From Phoronis australis (Eukaryota > Phoronida > Phoronidae): a stretch of 64,000 bases of DNA. The stretch covers positions 49,109-113,108 of the forward strand of contig NMRA01000624.1 in assembly GCA_002633005.1 (NCBI GenBank), given 5' to 3'. Shown one piece after another: positions 1 to 13,000 of the stretch (its first letter is position 1; each line of letters opens with the position of its first letter). The translations under genes and the position numbers were made by a program. The notes beneath the pieces were generated by a model that ran no database searches, was not told the DNA's origin, and worked only from the letters and a program-made list of their open reading frames with translations.

Positions 1-981
1 ACAAGCCTTCAAACCTAAAAACCAAAGGTTACGTGAAAACTGACGTGATAGATTTCCATTTCAACGTGTAATAGATTTCCAGAAGACATATGATAGGGAG
101 TAAACAAGTAGTCTAATGCAATGGATATTTATCACTCACGTACCCTTTGCCATTGGGATTGGATTGTAATCTTAACTCATTAACCTGTATCGAGTTGACA
201 GCATAAACATTCAGAACTGATTGATGTAACTGTCACTGATAATTTTTTAGAAATCATTCCAAACAATAATAAGGCTTTCATGTACGAAAACATCCCGATT
301 GCTACGTCAAGTATCGTATCACATATCACAACATACAAAGATTAACCAGACTCTGGCTGGCGACTGACTGCCGCGAAGTCGACATCGGCGAGTGCCTCAG
401 TTAACAGGCACCTGTAGAATAATCATGGAATAGTCGTTAAAATAATCACAAACCTTACCTTTGTATGAGGTCGTGCTTACTTCCTCTCATAGAAGCACCC
501 TTTTTATGCAATTTCAGATTCAGTTGGCACGGCTGCAAGCAATTTCATCATGTATTTAAAGGGCTCGCGAAATCGAGGCTGTTAATCTATCACCACTAGT
601 ACACGCACGCCATCTAGTTATTGTAGATTTTCCGAATAGCCCCATTATCATTATTCTTGTCTTAATCATTATCTTCGTTTACTCGTAAATTCGTGTCACT
701 ATAATAACTAAACAAAAAATCATAGTCATGTTGAAATCATTTCAGGTGAGGTCTGTTCAGTCTCACACGCTTCGTGTAAGACGTCGTCCTTTTGTGCACT
801 ACAAACTCAACCGGCTCTAAACGTCAGAAACGGTCTTTTACGAGGAAAACGTAGAGTAGACATCAATCGGTAATTGAGAACATGACGAGTCTTCAAAATA
901 AAACATAACGTGCGTGCTTAATTAGGCACTACAGTAGGTCATTGATATCCATTAGTATTACGTTATGTTGTCACTTTTTAG

Positions 982-1066
982 ACATGGGACGACGAACTTG
1001 CCATGGTGGCACAACGGTGGGCTGAAGTTTGCCTATTTGAGCATGACAAGAATCGCGAGATACCAG
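982..1066 (+). CDS. Gene 1 CAP domain exon (TWDDELA block)
   Basis: Acceptor TTTTTAG ends at 981 and donor GTAAAT starts at 1067. Phase 0 in, phase 1 out. It encodes [17 protein letters not shown] then LFEHD and IPG, the second helix region of a CAP domain, including the conserved His after the Cys. The paralogous exon is 47427-47511, with the same length of 85 nt. Confidence 0.85.
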
Positions 1067-4000
1067 GTAAATCGTTTACTAGAAATTTCACATTTCGAAT
1101 GTAAACAAAATGGATCGAATAGAATTATTTCAGTTATGAACTTCAGACAAAGTTCACCGACTGCCTAAGATCACTGTCGGCTTAGAGTTATTTAGAACAA
1201 TACTCCAACCCATCCACGAATACATGTAATTCAAAGAACCATTATCGTTCTCCACGAACATTTTAGAATATGACTGTAGGACTATGCGTCGGGGAATCCT
1301 GTCGATCGCTATTGAAATAGACGCCCTCCAGGCTTACCGATGAGCTCCGACACATTCGTAAGAAAGCTCAACTACAAACGACACTGTTTTCACTTTTCTA
1401 ATGCAGCCTACTGTAACTGGAGGAACATTGATTAAAACTTTCTGAGTAAAAGCAGATTGACTAATGAGAAACTTTGAAAAAGCACTGATGGCATTTGTCA
1501 AATTTGCCACAGATTTGACTCTCAAACCTGACCGGATATGTCGAGTTTAATTTTGCAAAGGCTCTTTTAGTTTATGCTTCAGTCGGCCTACATGTACCCC
1601 GCGGCGGCTGACTTCGAAGAGACTTAAATCTAGATCCAAGGGGAAATTTGCTATGTTGCCTTCTCTAATTTGATGGATAAGTTAACGTTATTTGCGGAGC
1701 GGCTTTTGTTGAAGATTGCTAATCCTGGATAGTATGTTGCCATTGTTCTGATGAAAACATTGTTTGTGATATTTCTCATACCTAAGGTCGCTACCAAGTT
1801 GGCCAGAACATTGCGTTCACGACGGATTTAGAAACCGGTTGGTCTGAGATCGTAATGGACTTCTGGGCGTCTGAGAAACAGTATTATAGCCTTGGCGATA
1901 AATGGTCAGGAAAAACGGCGCACTATATACTGGTCAGAGCATAAGTATCATACATGTTGCATTCACAGCTCAACGGTATTACTCACTTTCTTGAATGTTC
2001 AATGTGACAAGAGCTTACAATGATATCGTTCTCCATACCGAGAGCCGACATTTGTGCTTCTTTACCTTCTGACAAGGATGTCAGATTCTAAAGAGCTTTG
2101 ATTTGTTACAATGTATTGATCAACTTTACCAACTAAAATGGTGACCTATTCAAAACGTTGTGTATTACCTTTACAAAATTGCATCTACTTGTCCATGTAT
2201 AAAGTGCAGAAGTCACCTCAACAATGATGCCTCAAAATTTCTGTTTACGACTACAGTTGTATGTTTATTGCGCTCAGAATATCTTACGACATGGATTCAG
2301 CAGTTGCTTCACTGTTGACCATTGTGCATTTGCATGTATTAAACAGGTTTTATCTCTTTACTGAAGCAGGCTTTTTATCACCCCTTATGAAGCTCAGGCA
2401 GCCGGTGGGAAGGACCACCCAAAAGTCTGGATTGGAATTACGGACCGGCAAGAAATGGGAAGTACGGGGCTATGAAAGGTGCGCTATTTTGTGATTAACA
2501 TTGCATAAGAATTTTATATGAACTTGCAGTGGATAGCAGCTTTTTACAGGAGGCACTGTCGGCTGTGTCACAGCAATGTTTTGTACAAGAATCAAACCAT
2601 AGTTTCAAGTTTCAGAACATGTGACGTACAGACGATCACTTTTTTTAAAAAGAGTTCATATGTTTTGACAGTTTTGTAACTAAATGTTCGTCGTTTGACA
2701 CCCAATAGAACACCGACATTCAGTATTTCGATCTACATGTATCATTCATAATGCAAACAATGGTCCGTGCTGTTCATTTTTGTCCGTACTTTGCATTGTT
2801 TGCCCCGTCTTCCCAATGCCAAGGTCCGCTCTTCCATATAACCCTTTATATTACACCAATGATTGTACGTGCGCTTCAATAATCAGGGATCTGGATGACT
2901 TACATGTACATGTATAATCCATAGTAATCAATAAAGTATGCATAACAAACACCTAAACATGCCACGAATATTTAGCAATGAACAAAATGATATCATAATG
3001 AAATGCAAGTCTGAAACCATTCAGTCATCAGTTGTGGAGTGAATCAAACTGTAATTACTTAATTAAAATAATCTAGAACTTCGTTGTCCTCTCTTCGAAT
3101 TCAAAAGGAACATGGCAACTGCGCTCGAGAACAGACTCTTGCTTTGCGTGACACCTGGCGAATCCTGTCACGTGGCCCAAGCAGATGAGATCTTAGATCT
3201 TACCCGACCGTGCTAAGGGCAGGATAGAGCACATTTACATACATGGCTTCTTTATCCCTCTTTCATAGAGTTGCATCCGCTGTGAGGAGAAGGTTGCAAG
3301 TAGTGTTATATCGGGGAAACAGCCGCTGAAAAAAAGATAATGTAGCAACATAAAAAGAAATTCGTCAGCGGTTTACAATCGCCCAGTTCATGTGTTCACA
3401 GCTTCAGTAAAGAGAATTTTGAGATTCTGAGTAGAAAAAAATAACTGGCGCGAAAGAGGTGAAAAAGTAGCCATATACGCCAAAGCGCTCAATCTTTCCC
3501 TTATTAACCACGGGAGTAAGATTCAAGGTCTCGTCTTCTTGGGATGACAGAATCCGCAAGAACTCCTATCTGGAAGCAGTTGCCAACTTCACTGTTCTAA
3601 GTCATTTTAATTCCAGTTGAAACGATTCAATTCACGCCACAAAAGAATATCATAACATAGACGCATAAATAAAGAATACGATAGGTCATGTCAGTGATAT
3701 GTAACCAAGCCTAATTTCACGCAATACATTACTGTTTTTGAAAACTTTACCTAAGTACATTATTGCAGTAGGTAATTAAAATTAAACACATTGTAGATGA
3801 TTTTTAGGATATAAGCTGGCAATATGCCATTATTTCTTTAGATTACGTTCAGAAACCCCTCTTTTCAGGAAGGTTCAGTCTTAAGAAACGACTCTGGTCT
3901 CGCACATTTACGAGTTGCCAGTTTCCTCCAAGACGAACAGCAACTTAACTCGGGAGTTGTAATAAGGTTTGCAGCAGTGAATTTTTTACATGTAAATGAA

Positions 4001-7000
4001 AAGTTCTTTTTCTTGACCCAATGTCATTTGTAAAAACTTTCCGCGAACATTTATATTCGATAGATGGTGTCTGCTCAAACTTATAGAGTTGGGTGCGGTG
4101 AAGCCATCTGCGAAAACATTGGTCACAATTATGTGTGTAACTACGCACCCCGGTAAGTATATGCCTATATTCAATAGCTTGGTTATGTAAACAAGGGTAG
4201 CATCATTATAGTGTCGTTTGGAGAATAATAACATTCATTGCCTTTACTTCAAATGGGGCAAACCTGCTAATTGGTGAAAATTTGCTAAATAATGTAATAA
4301 CATGTCAAAGAAATAAAACCAGTAAACATGACATGTCGTTCGTTGAAGTGTTCGTGTTCAGTTGTCCGGTTAAATGTCAGACGAATTGTAAATGAGACTT
4401 AAGGTCATGTTGAACTGTAGAAAAAGCTTCAAATTTGACAGAACATCATATCTCTGAAATGGCTGATCGGATTCACAATGAAAACCTTTTAGTTAACACG
4501 CGCTCTGTCCAAAATGTTGTGAATGGTTTTGAATGCCCTTCATGAGGATATATCCGAATTAATACATCAAAATAAAATTGATAATGATTTTTATGTAAAA
4601 GCTTTAAAGATTGCACGAAACGAAAATTAATTGATAATTTAAAAATGTTAATAAAAACTGGTCGATATGGTTGTTTTGCTATCAATGTACCTCGAGTTTG
4701 TTTTTGTTAAATTTTACCAAAACGGCATCGTCAGGTGACCCATACTTGTTAACGGATCAGTAAAAAAGTCATGAATCAATATATAAGATTTTTACTTTCA
4801 TTAAATATAATCTTACTGAACTAAAGTCTGGAGTTTTATAGGCAGTTGACTAATTGCGCATACCTCTCACTAAGTCCAACATAACCTTACATTGTGTTCG
4901 TTGATTGCAGTTATTTCTCTGAACATCCTTACAAGCGCGGGACTTTGGGACACGCTTGTCCAGCCACAATAGACAGAGACAGGCTTTGTGGTAAGTGTTA
5001 CGCCATCAATATTTTTGGTTGCCGTTATGCCATTTATTCTAAAAAAACAGCGAGAAAGTAAATTCAGCCTCCACAGTCAATGACTATTAAACCTCCTGAT
5101 CACTTTGCATGGTGGATTCGTTTTACATGTACACAACGAATGTGGTGCAGATTTTAACTTTCAGTAGGCGATTGGGACGCTAATTTATACAACAGACCAT
5201 GGGTTGGTGTTTCGTTTTGTTTCATATTATTTAAATTCGTTATCAGATTGCAGAGGAAAGGTTTGTTACAATGGTGGCATCATTGACCCAAACACATGCC
5301 AGTGCAAATGTAAAGGTTCGTCGACTCTGAATTACAAGCCGGAGAACAACTGCAAGTGTAAGTTATTAGCAGTTCAGTGTCAGGCCTTTTCTCTCGTGCT
5401 CATCATTTCCGTGTAAAAGTCAAATGCATTCAAACGATTATTATGTGCACGTACAATGGGTGTAGGCCTACTAACACGAACTTCATCAGGAAGTGAACTA
5501 CTGCATGTGCCATCAACCAAATACCAATACTTGACTACTGGAGTGCACTACATAATTTGCATAATCTTTTAACCCGTATTCTATGCGCGGGCCCCTGAGG
5601 ATCTCATGAACGGGACAAGATTTGGTTGTCTGATAAAAAATTCGAGGGGCGGCAAGGCGCATGAAATCACCCATGCCAGACAAGTTCGACCTGACAAAGA
5701 TATACCGGAAACACCAAATAACCCTCCCCTTAATTGGCCAGCCAAAACACTACATATAACACGTAAATAAGTGTACAGTTCACCGTGTGCCACTAATATA
5801 GGACCATGCCAGCGCCAATACAGACCCCGACCAACATCAAATCCACTCCATGCTGATGGAAGTTTCAACTAGGTCAGTAGATGTTCGATATACTTGCCAA
5901 CCTAATTATTAACGATTAAGTTGCGTCACGGTGTATACGGAATGACACATACCAGAAAAATGCCATCTAGAAAAGACCCTCCAGAAACACAAAATGGACC
6001 GTCTAAATTTAAATATAGGGTGCCACAAAGCATGTTGACGTATTCGGCGCATGGCGATTACTACTAAACGACTGATGCCGATAGAATACCCACTGGAATC
6101 GGCATGTTAGTAGTTTGCCACTCTCAAGGTTACAGGTAATTTATATAACTTTTTCAAAGCAACGGTTGCAACACACTGAGAGTGAAGTTATCGAAGTCAT
6201 CAAAATCACACTCTGGAAAAGGTCTACGAGGAACTCACATTGACAAACGTTTCCAATGAGCTTGTAGCCAGCATTACACGGAGGGTGGTTCGAATTTCGA
6301 AAACAATGGACCTTTTGATCATATTTCGCAAACATAGACTATTTTATCGGTAGCGCCCTTACGCAGCTAAATCCGGCAGAACGGAAATCCATACACACGA
6401 CGATGACTCTTGATGGCTCCATTTTCGTGAGATGAAACGGAACTCTTAAGCCTACATCCAGAAATGCGGATGCCATAACGGTTACCCGCAGGGAACGGGA
6501 CCCAAATTCTTTGTATTTGTGGTCCGCACAATTCTCTTCCGTAATTACTGAGCATTATCATCTCCCAAATTTTCGACCAATGCGTGCTTTTAAAAATGAA
6601 TGATTATACTCCATCACGTACTAGGAGGGATACAGTTAGTCAGATAATGACTTGAAAAAAGTTTTTTCTGGTTAGACTACTTAAATTGCTAATTGCAATG
6701 GAAATGGGAACAGCCCACAACCCCGAAGACATTAAGGTTCACTACTCCGGAGGTTCACTACCCAGAAAATGTGTGACATTGCGTACTGAGGTGTTATCTT
6801 TATACTTCCATATGAAAAAATACACGTTTCAGTTTAGACGTTGTGGCGTACCTAGTATACCGAGAACAACGCCACTCCTTTCTATATCATAGAACACAGA
6901 AAGTCGTCTTCGATGGCGAGTTCTCAAACTTTCCCCCCAGTTCAATGCTCCAGTGCTCAGTCTTAGGCCTTGCACTCTTTATACTCTATTATAAAGACCT

Positions 7001-10000
7001 TCATGACTCCATTCTTTCAAATGTCCGTCTGCTTGCCGATGATGCAGTCTGCTATATACCTATTGGTTCCCCATGATTGCCAAAGACTTCAACAAAACTT
7101 AGACTCCCTAGACTCCCTGGAAAATGGATTCCAACGTTTCCAAAGGCAATGTTGTACGTCAGTGTCCATAAAAAACGTTCCCCCAACTATACAATTACAG
7201 TCTTCAGAACGCATCGCTCAAATACATAAATCAAGCCCCATATCTTGGTGTCACACTTACTAATAATTTATCATGGAAAACTCACACAGACTCAATCGCC
7301 CGTCTATTGCAAAGAGAACTCTTGACTTGATTAAACAGAATCTCAAATATGCACCTCGTGAAACAAAAGCAATGGCCCACACGTCACCAGTGACTCAAAC
7401 TTGAATATTCCTCCTCCACTCGCTCAAATATTGACAGGATAGAAAGATTTCAGCGTAGAGCAGCCAAGTTCATCCTAATTACCACTCCAGATACTCTTCT
7501 CATGCTCAGTGCTTCGTCTATGCTTACCACTCTCAAATGGCCCACTGTTCAAGGAATACACACCCTGGTTGCCATTTCCAGACATACATGTACCTTCTAC
7601 CCACACATATTTGTAAATCACGTAATTCCTACACTCATACCTGTGAGAGAACACACATTCGCACTGCATACTGCGCAAAAACTTTCTTACCATCTACTTT
7701 TTTAGTGTGGAACACTCTCCCCACATGCCAACTCATCAGAAACAGTAAAGATGTTCACGAGTCACTTCTCAAACATCAACCTTACTCTGTAAATAATGAA
7801 ACTTGTTTTTATCCTCACACTTACCCGTACTTTGTTTGTTCATCATTAACATGCGCCCATACATAAGGATCGGTATATTGATGGTTTGTTGAAACCCGAA
7901 GAAGAGGAAGGTACAGTGTATTACACTTTACCTGTTGAGGTTTCTTGTGCATGCGAAAGTGGGCTCCAATGCATTTCTTATTATACGGAAAAATGAATGT
8001 GTACTTGCAATTTAAAAAGAGCATGAAGTAGGAATATTAATGAATTACTAACCACGATACATTCACCAAATCCATGTCAAGATCGCATCATTTTCCAGAG
8101 CGACACAGAAAAGTTTATCCGCGGCACTTCAGCCTCACCTACGGAAACGGAAATGGGAATGGCCGAGTCGGTACTAAATGCAGTAGGTTACCCTATCCCA
8201 GTCAGTCTTCACCAGATCTGAGAGTCTTATCCTGTCTTCCCCTAATTCGCTGCTACCCAGATATTAAATAAATTATGCCCGGGCCTCAAATGTTGCCCTC
8301 GTTTGAAAATTAGTCATTTTAGATTCGAGAATATCGCGACTGCCAGTGATTGGAGTCATTTTCAAACAACGCAATCAATGTTTTTAGGAACTATTCAATT
8401 TTTGCTACTTTTTATATGGTTACTAAATGGACGCAAATACATGTACAATAGTTTCCACCTCATTAGCAGACATAGTAAACTGTAGGGCTTTTGAACATGG
8501 TTTCGCAATAGTGAGCGTTTGGAATAGTGTTATACACGTACATGTACATGTATGTGACCTTGCGAATTTTTTCCATCAAGTTTGTTGGTCGTATGAAGTC
8601 TTCGAGGTTGTGCACCATCGGCAATAATTTACAAGAGAAGACTTTTCCGAATAATGTGTGGACATGCACGTCGGCTGGATTTTCTCAGTGCAAGAAAACA
8701 TGGTAGTGAAATGTCTGCTTGTTGAGCAACGACACTAGGACTGCTTATTGAAGTTATGCAAACTGTATTAAAATAATGAAAACGCACACATCACATGCAA
8801 GTCAATCTACCAGCACACAACCAAAACGTACACTGAATGAACAGCATACAGTGTACATGTATTTAACGATCTTTTACAATTCGGAAATTAAAAAAGCCTG
8901 CACATCATTATGCTGGCAACTATAAAGAAAAATCAGATAACAAACCTATCTTGTGCTGTTTTGTTGGTTGATGGATTGACCCATTTACATGTACATACTA
9001 CTTTTGTGGACTTGTCGCTGCTATAGTCACCACATATGTTCAGTGTGGTAGTAGGTACGTCCTCTAATCGCCTGCGTGAGCCTGCTGTCATCTAGTACGT
9101 TAACACATGGCAACTTGGTGAAGTTGGTCGGGTAGGGCCCAAGTGATTACGTAAAGCGCTGTGATTAATAAATTAATTTATTACCAAGTTGGCTATTATA
9201 GCAGTTAGTAGAACTGGTAACAACTGCAAAAATTCCTATGCGTAACGGATGTACTAGGGCTGGAGCCTTTTCGCGGGAGGGGTTCGATCGCACCTACCGA
9301 GCCCCCCTGGCTACAGGCCTGCTTTCAATGAGTTTCGCAAGCAATTCAGAGGTGAAAGGGCCAACCGAAACTCCAAGAATGACATCTGCGATCAAGATAT
9401 CTGAGACAGCTGTGTTCTCACAAGAAGAGAGTCCAACTGCACCTGAATCAGGACAACTCACTCGCAAGTCATTTTTCGGGGTCATATAAACTTTGTGTAA
9501 CACATGTTTTTCTGGATGAAACTGGCTTTCAAAATAAGGCACTACCAAAATGCCTTCGCATACTTCTCTACCTGGCGTGTACGGAAAGGATATCATGTAA
9601 GACTTCCAAGATCAAACAAAACAGTCTAAAATGAACCTAATAAATCTTCAGCCTTCACGCTAACTCCAGTAATTTGAAGGGTTCGAAGAATTATGTTGAT
9701 TTTGAAGCAGTGAGAAATCATAGATTAACTATTTTAGTAATTTAATGTTACCCGCTATATATGACAGACACAACGTTTCTGTGGTTTGAATTCTGCTACC
9801 GCTCTGTTTTAAAGAAATGAGTAGTAAGAAATGCAGAACAAAATCGACGCCAGAATGCAGGATGTAAGCGACGTTTCGATATTGACTTAATATTGCCATC
9901 AGGTACAATATTAGACAGGAAGCAAACTATCGTAACAGAATTTTTTACAAATTATCTAACAATATCCGTCAAGTAAAAGCTCTACCACAAACTACAGCAT

Positions 10001-13000
10001 GTACATTGTAAGCTCCAACATTCATATTGAGTGATCTGTCAGCATAAGAGGCCTTTGTACATGTATGAATAATATCATTGTCAAGCTTCTTGACCATGAC
10101 AATAATCGTGCCAGTTTTTTAATTTGTGATTTTTTATGTTCGCCGCAGTATCTCCTGAATTCAAATACTTTTATATGTGAGAGAAGACGCCGCCTTTCAA
10201 TTTTCAGTCAGCCTCGACGTATTCCGTGCAATTGACCATTGCACTGCGTTTGTTTAACTTTTTTTTAGTTAACTCTATACCGGTGAGTTTGGAGGTAATT
10301 TGCTCGAGTCTCTGTTTTCATACAGGCACCGTGAAAATTAAATGGCTACATATGGGTAGTTTCATGACTGATTTTCCAATAAGTTGTTTTTACGCTAATA
10401 GCGAGCCCAAAGCTGTAGGTTGTATTATAAAGCATATCATGGAGAGCCCCGATATCTTCCCACTCTGTTGGCAGTAGGTATGCCTCTAATTAGGATTCAT
10501 CATTTCATTTTTATCAAAAGCAGGGGAAATGCAGATGGTCCCAAAATAACTCCAACACGCTTAAAACTTAATACATACGCTGTAACACGATACAATACAT
10601 GTAGTTTGAGTTGAAGTCCAAAGGTTTTGTGTTGGTTCTTCAGCGGCCAAGAAAGGAAATCTGAATCAATAGAACAATTGAAAAGTTCACATTGAACTAC
10701 TTCTGTATGTCCAGATTATACGTAAATTGCTGAACCCCATTGTAACTTATCGTGTTTGTGGACTGTATGGCAGATGCGTTGGCTCATGATTTTTTGTTTA
10801 TTTAGTATTTTGCAAATCGGCAAAGGACCCGAAGTACTGTAACAGAGCTCCTTTTCGGAACAACTGTAAGAAATACGTCAATGTTCCACAGGAGTGTCCG
10901 TTTATGTGCAACGTATGTGATTGTAAGTATTGCAATGCAATCTTTATCCCTACGCTAATAATATATGTACGTACATGAACACGTACATCACTGTTTTTAT
11001 AATCACTCAACGATTACTAGTTGGTTTTATTTGTACTTTCCAAAAATTTGATTGCTCACGTTATGCGCTCGTATGCGGCTTCTACTGCATGTGCGTAAGG
11101 AATTTCAGTGTATGTGGTCATTCCTGGAACATTTCTTTGAAATATCAAATTTCACCTTGACTTTCCATGCAACATTTTTATTAAGGATTAATCTCTTCTG
11201 TGTTGAGAAGCACGATCTTTTATACACGAACTCAGTACAAAGGACTGGGCAATAAAACGATTTGAAATCACATGAAATAGTAAAAAATAATAGTAAAAGT
11301 GAAACGATGAGCCTCGTTACTAAAATATTTTAAAATATTCCTCGCGTTTCCAGCGACACGCTCTTTGTCAAGCGTACATGTATGATACAGGCTGCCGAAT
11401 AAATGGATATAAATAAAATCGCAGTCACGTGCAGTCACATGTGCAATTTTATTTACAGTATATCCAACTATTCGGAAGTGTGTAGCACACCTTGACAAAG
11501 AGCTCATCGCTCGAAACGTCGGAAATATTTTAATATATTTCAGTACTGACGCTCGTCGTTTTATTATTACTTTTTCACTATTTTTTATTCTTATCTGTCG
11601 GTGAATGCACGGCACTCCAGCATCTATATGGTTTACTTTTGAAATCACATGTTTAAGGATAGCGTGTGACCTCATATACAAAAGGGTTGGGGGATACTGG
11701 TCGTCTTTGGAAGCACTCCCTGCATAAACAGACAAGCGATTTTTAGACGATATCACTTTACTTGAACACAAATTTAAGCAGCCAGTAGTTCATTTTATCT
11801 CAGGTGCGAGTAAACACTAGCACCTATCCAAATTCAATTCACGGGTTGTCGAGCCTAGAATTGCCTGCCTGGCACTTTCTACATTCTTGCTCGGTTGAAG
11901 CGTACCCATTAAATGTACAATCTGTGATGCAAACGCATCGATTGCCGATGTCATTAAAAACATCAGTTGTTCCCACACGTGCTGGTGTTGTTTTCGGAAT
12001 CCCAGAAATTTCAGAAGAATTATCGGTGTAACACCTTTGTTGTTGTTATGAAACTTTCTGAGCCAATAAAACACTCTCTCCCATGCTCGTGACCATCACA
12101 GGATCGGGTTCACTTTTACGGCACTGTATTTCAGGTCATTGGGAATCGTAGGTTTTGAAAGTAACGTTTTGAATGCAATAGTTAGGCCAAATTTTGCAGC
12201 ACAGTGTTTTTGCTATACAGTAATCCGTGCCAGCATTTATATGCGCGGACAAGTCACGTGTCGTTCCAGAGAAAGAATGCTTTGAGCTCGGGCAACGAAA
12301 CGAGTGGAAATATTCATTCGGAAATAATAATTGTGGTCTGTCAAGTTGGATTTTGACCTTGCATATTCAACTTACGTGTAAATACGTGCAAAATAGAAGT
12401 TCATAATTGCTACTAGAACGCAGCGCGCTGCGAAAGAGGTTGCTATGTGTGGAGTGCCACGTCCTAAAGTTATCGATCTCGCTGAAAAAAGTAAAATCAT
12501 TGAATGTTTCTGGTATTTAAATCATTGAACAAGATATTTGAGCTGTTGAAGCAACATCATTGCAGCCAATTTGTTCTATGTATGCTGTATGGTTAAAACG
12601 GTCAACAAATCAGTTTGCCTTCACGAAAACTTTTAATTTAGAACATATACCGATACGAAATAGGTCTCAAATTGTTCCTAGCCAACTTGAAGAGGATTTA
12701 AGGTCTTCGAAAAACTGGTTGTTTGTCCGTACGCATATTCTTCGCAAATGCAGACACCACTTTCCATTCGAGTAAGGAAAAGGTTGTGATCGCTTTACAG
12801 CGGTACGTGGTTTGAGTCAAGTTGTACTGAACGCTGTTTTAAATGAGTGCGTGTGCGGGAAAGGGCAAACCTGTCACTCTATGTTGTCTTTATTTGCATT
12901 ATTTTACTAGGGGCTGGCGAGGACTATACACTAGCTGTGGTGCAAAATGGATCTGATTTCTCCAATCCTTCCTTGACGATGACTGCATTTGCTGTTTGCG

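Noticed and set aside
5581-5868. 95-codon minus-strand frame
   Set aside because: No conserved motif, no splice signals fitting a gene, and it lies in an intron of gene 1.
9238-9596. Overlapping 83- and 100-codon frames on opposite strands
   Set aside because: Neither has a recognisable family, a splice context or a paralogous copy at the matching place in gene 2.
11268-11771. 167-codon open frame, minus strand
   Set aside because: It runs across the inverted hammerhead-like repeat pair, has no recognisable domain and no splice context, and is best explained by the repeat.
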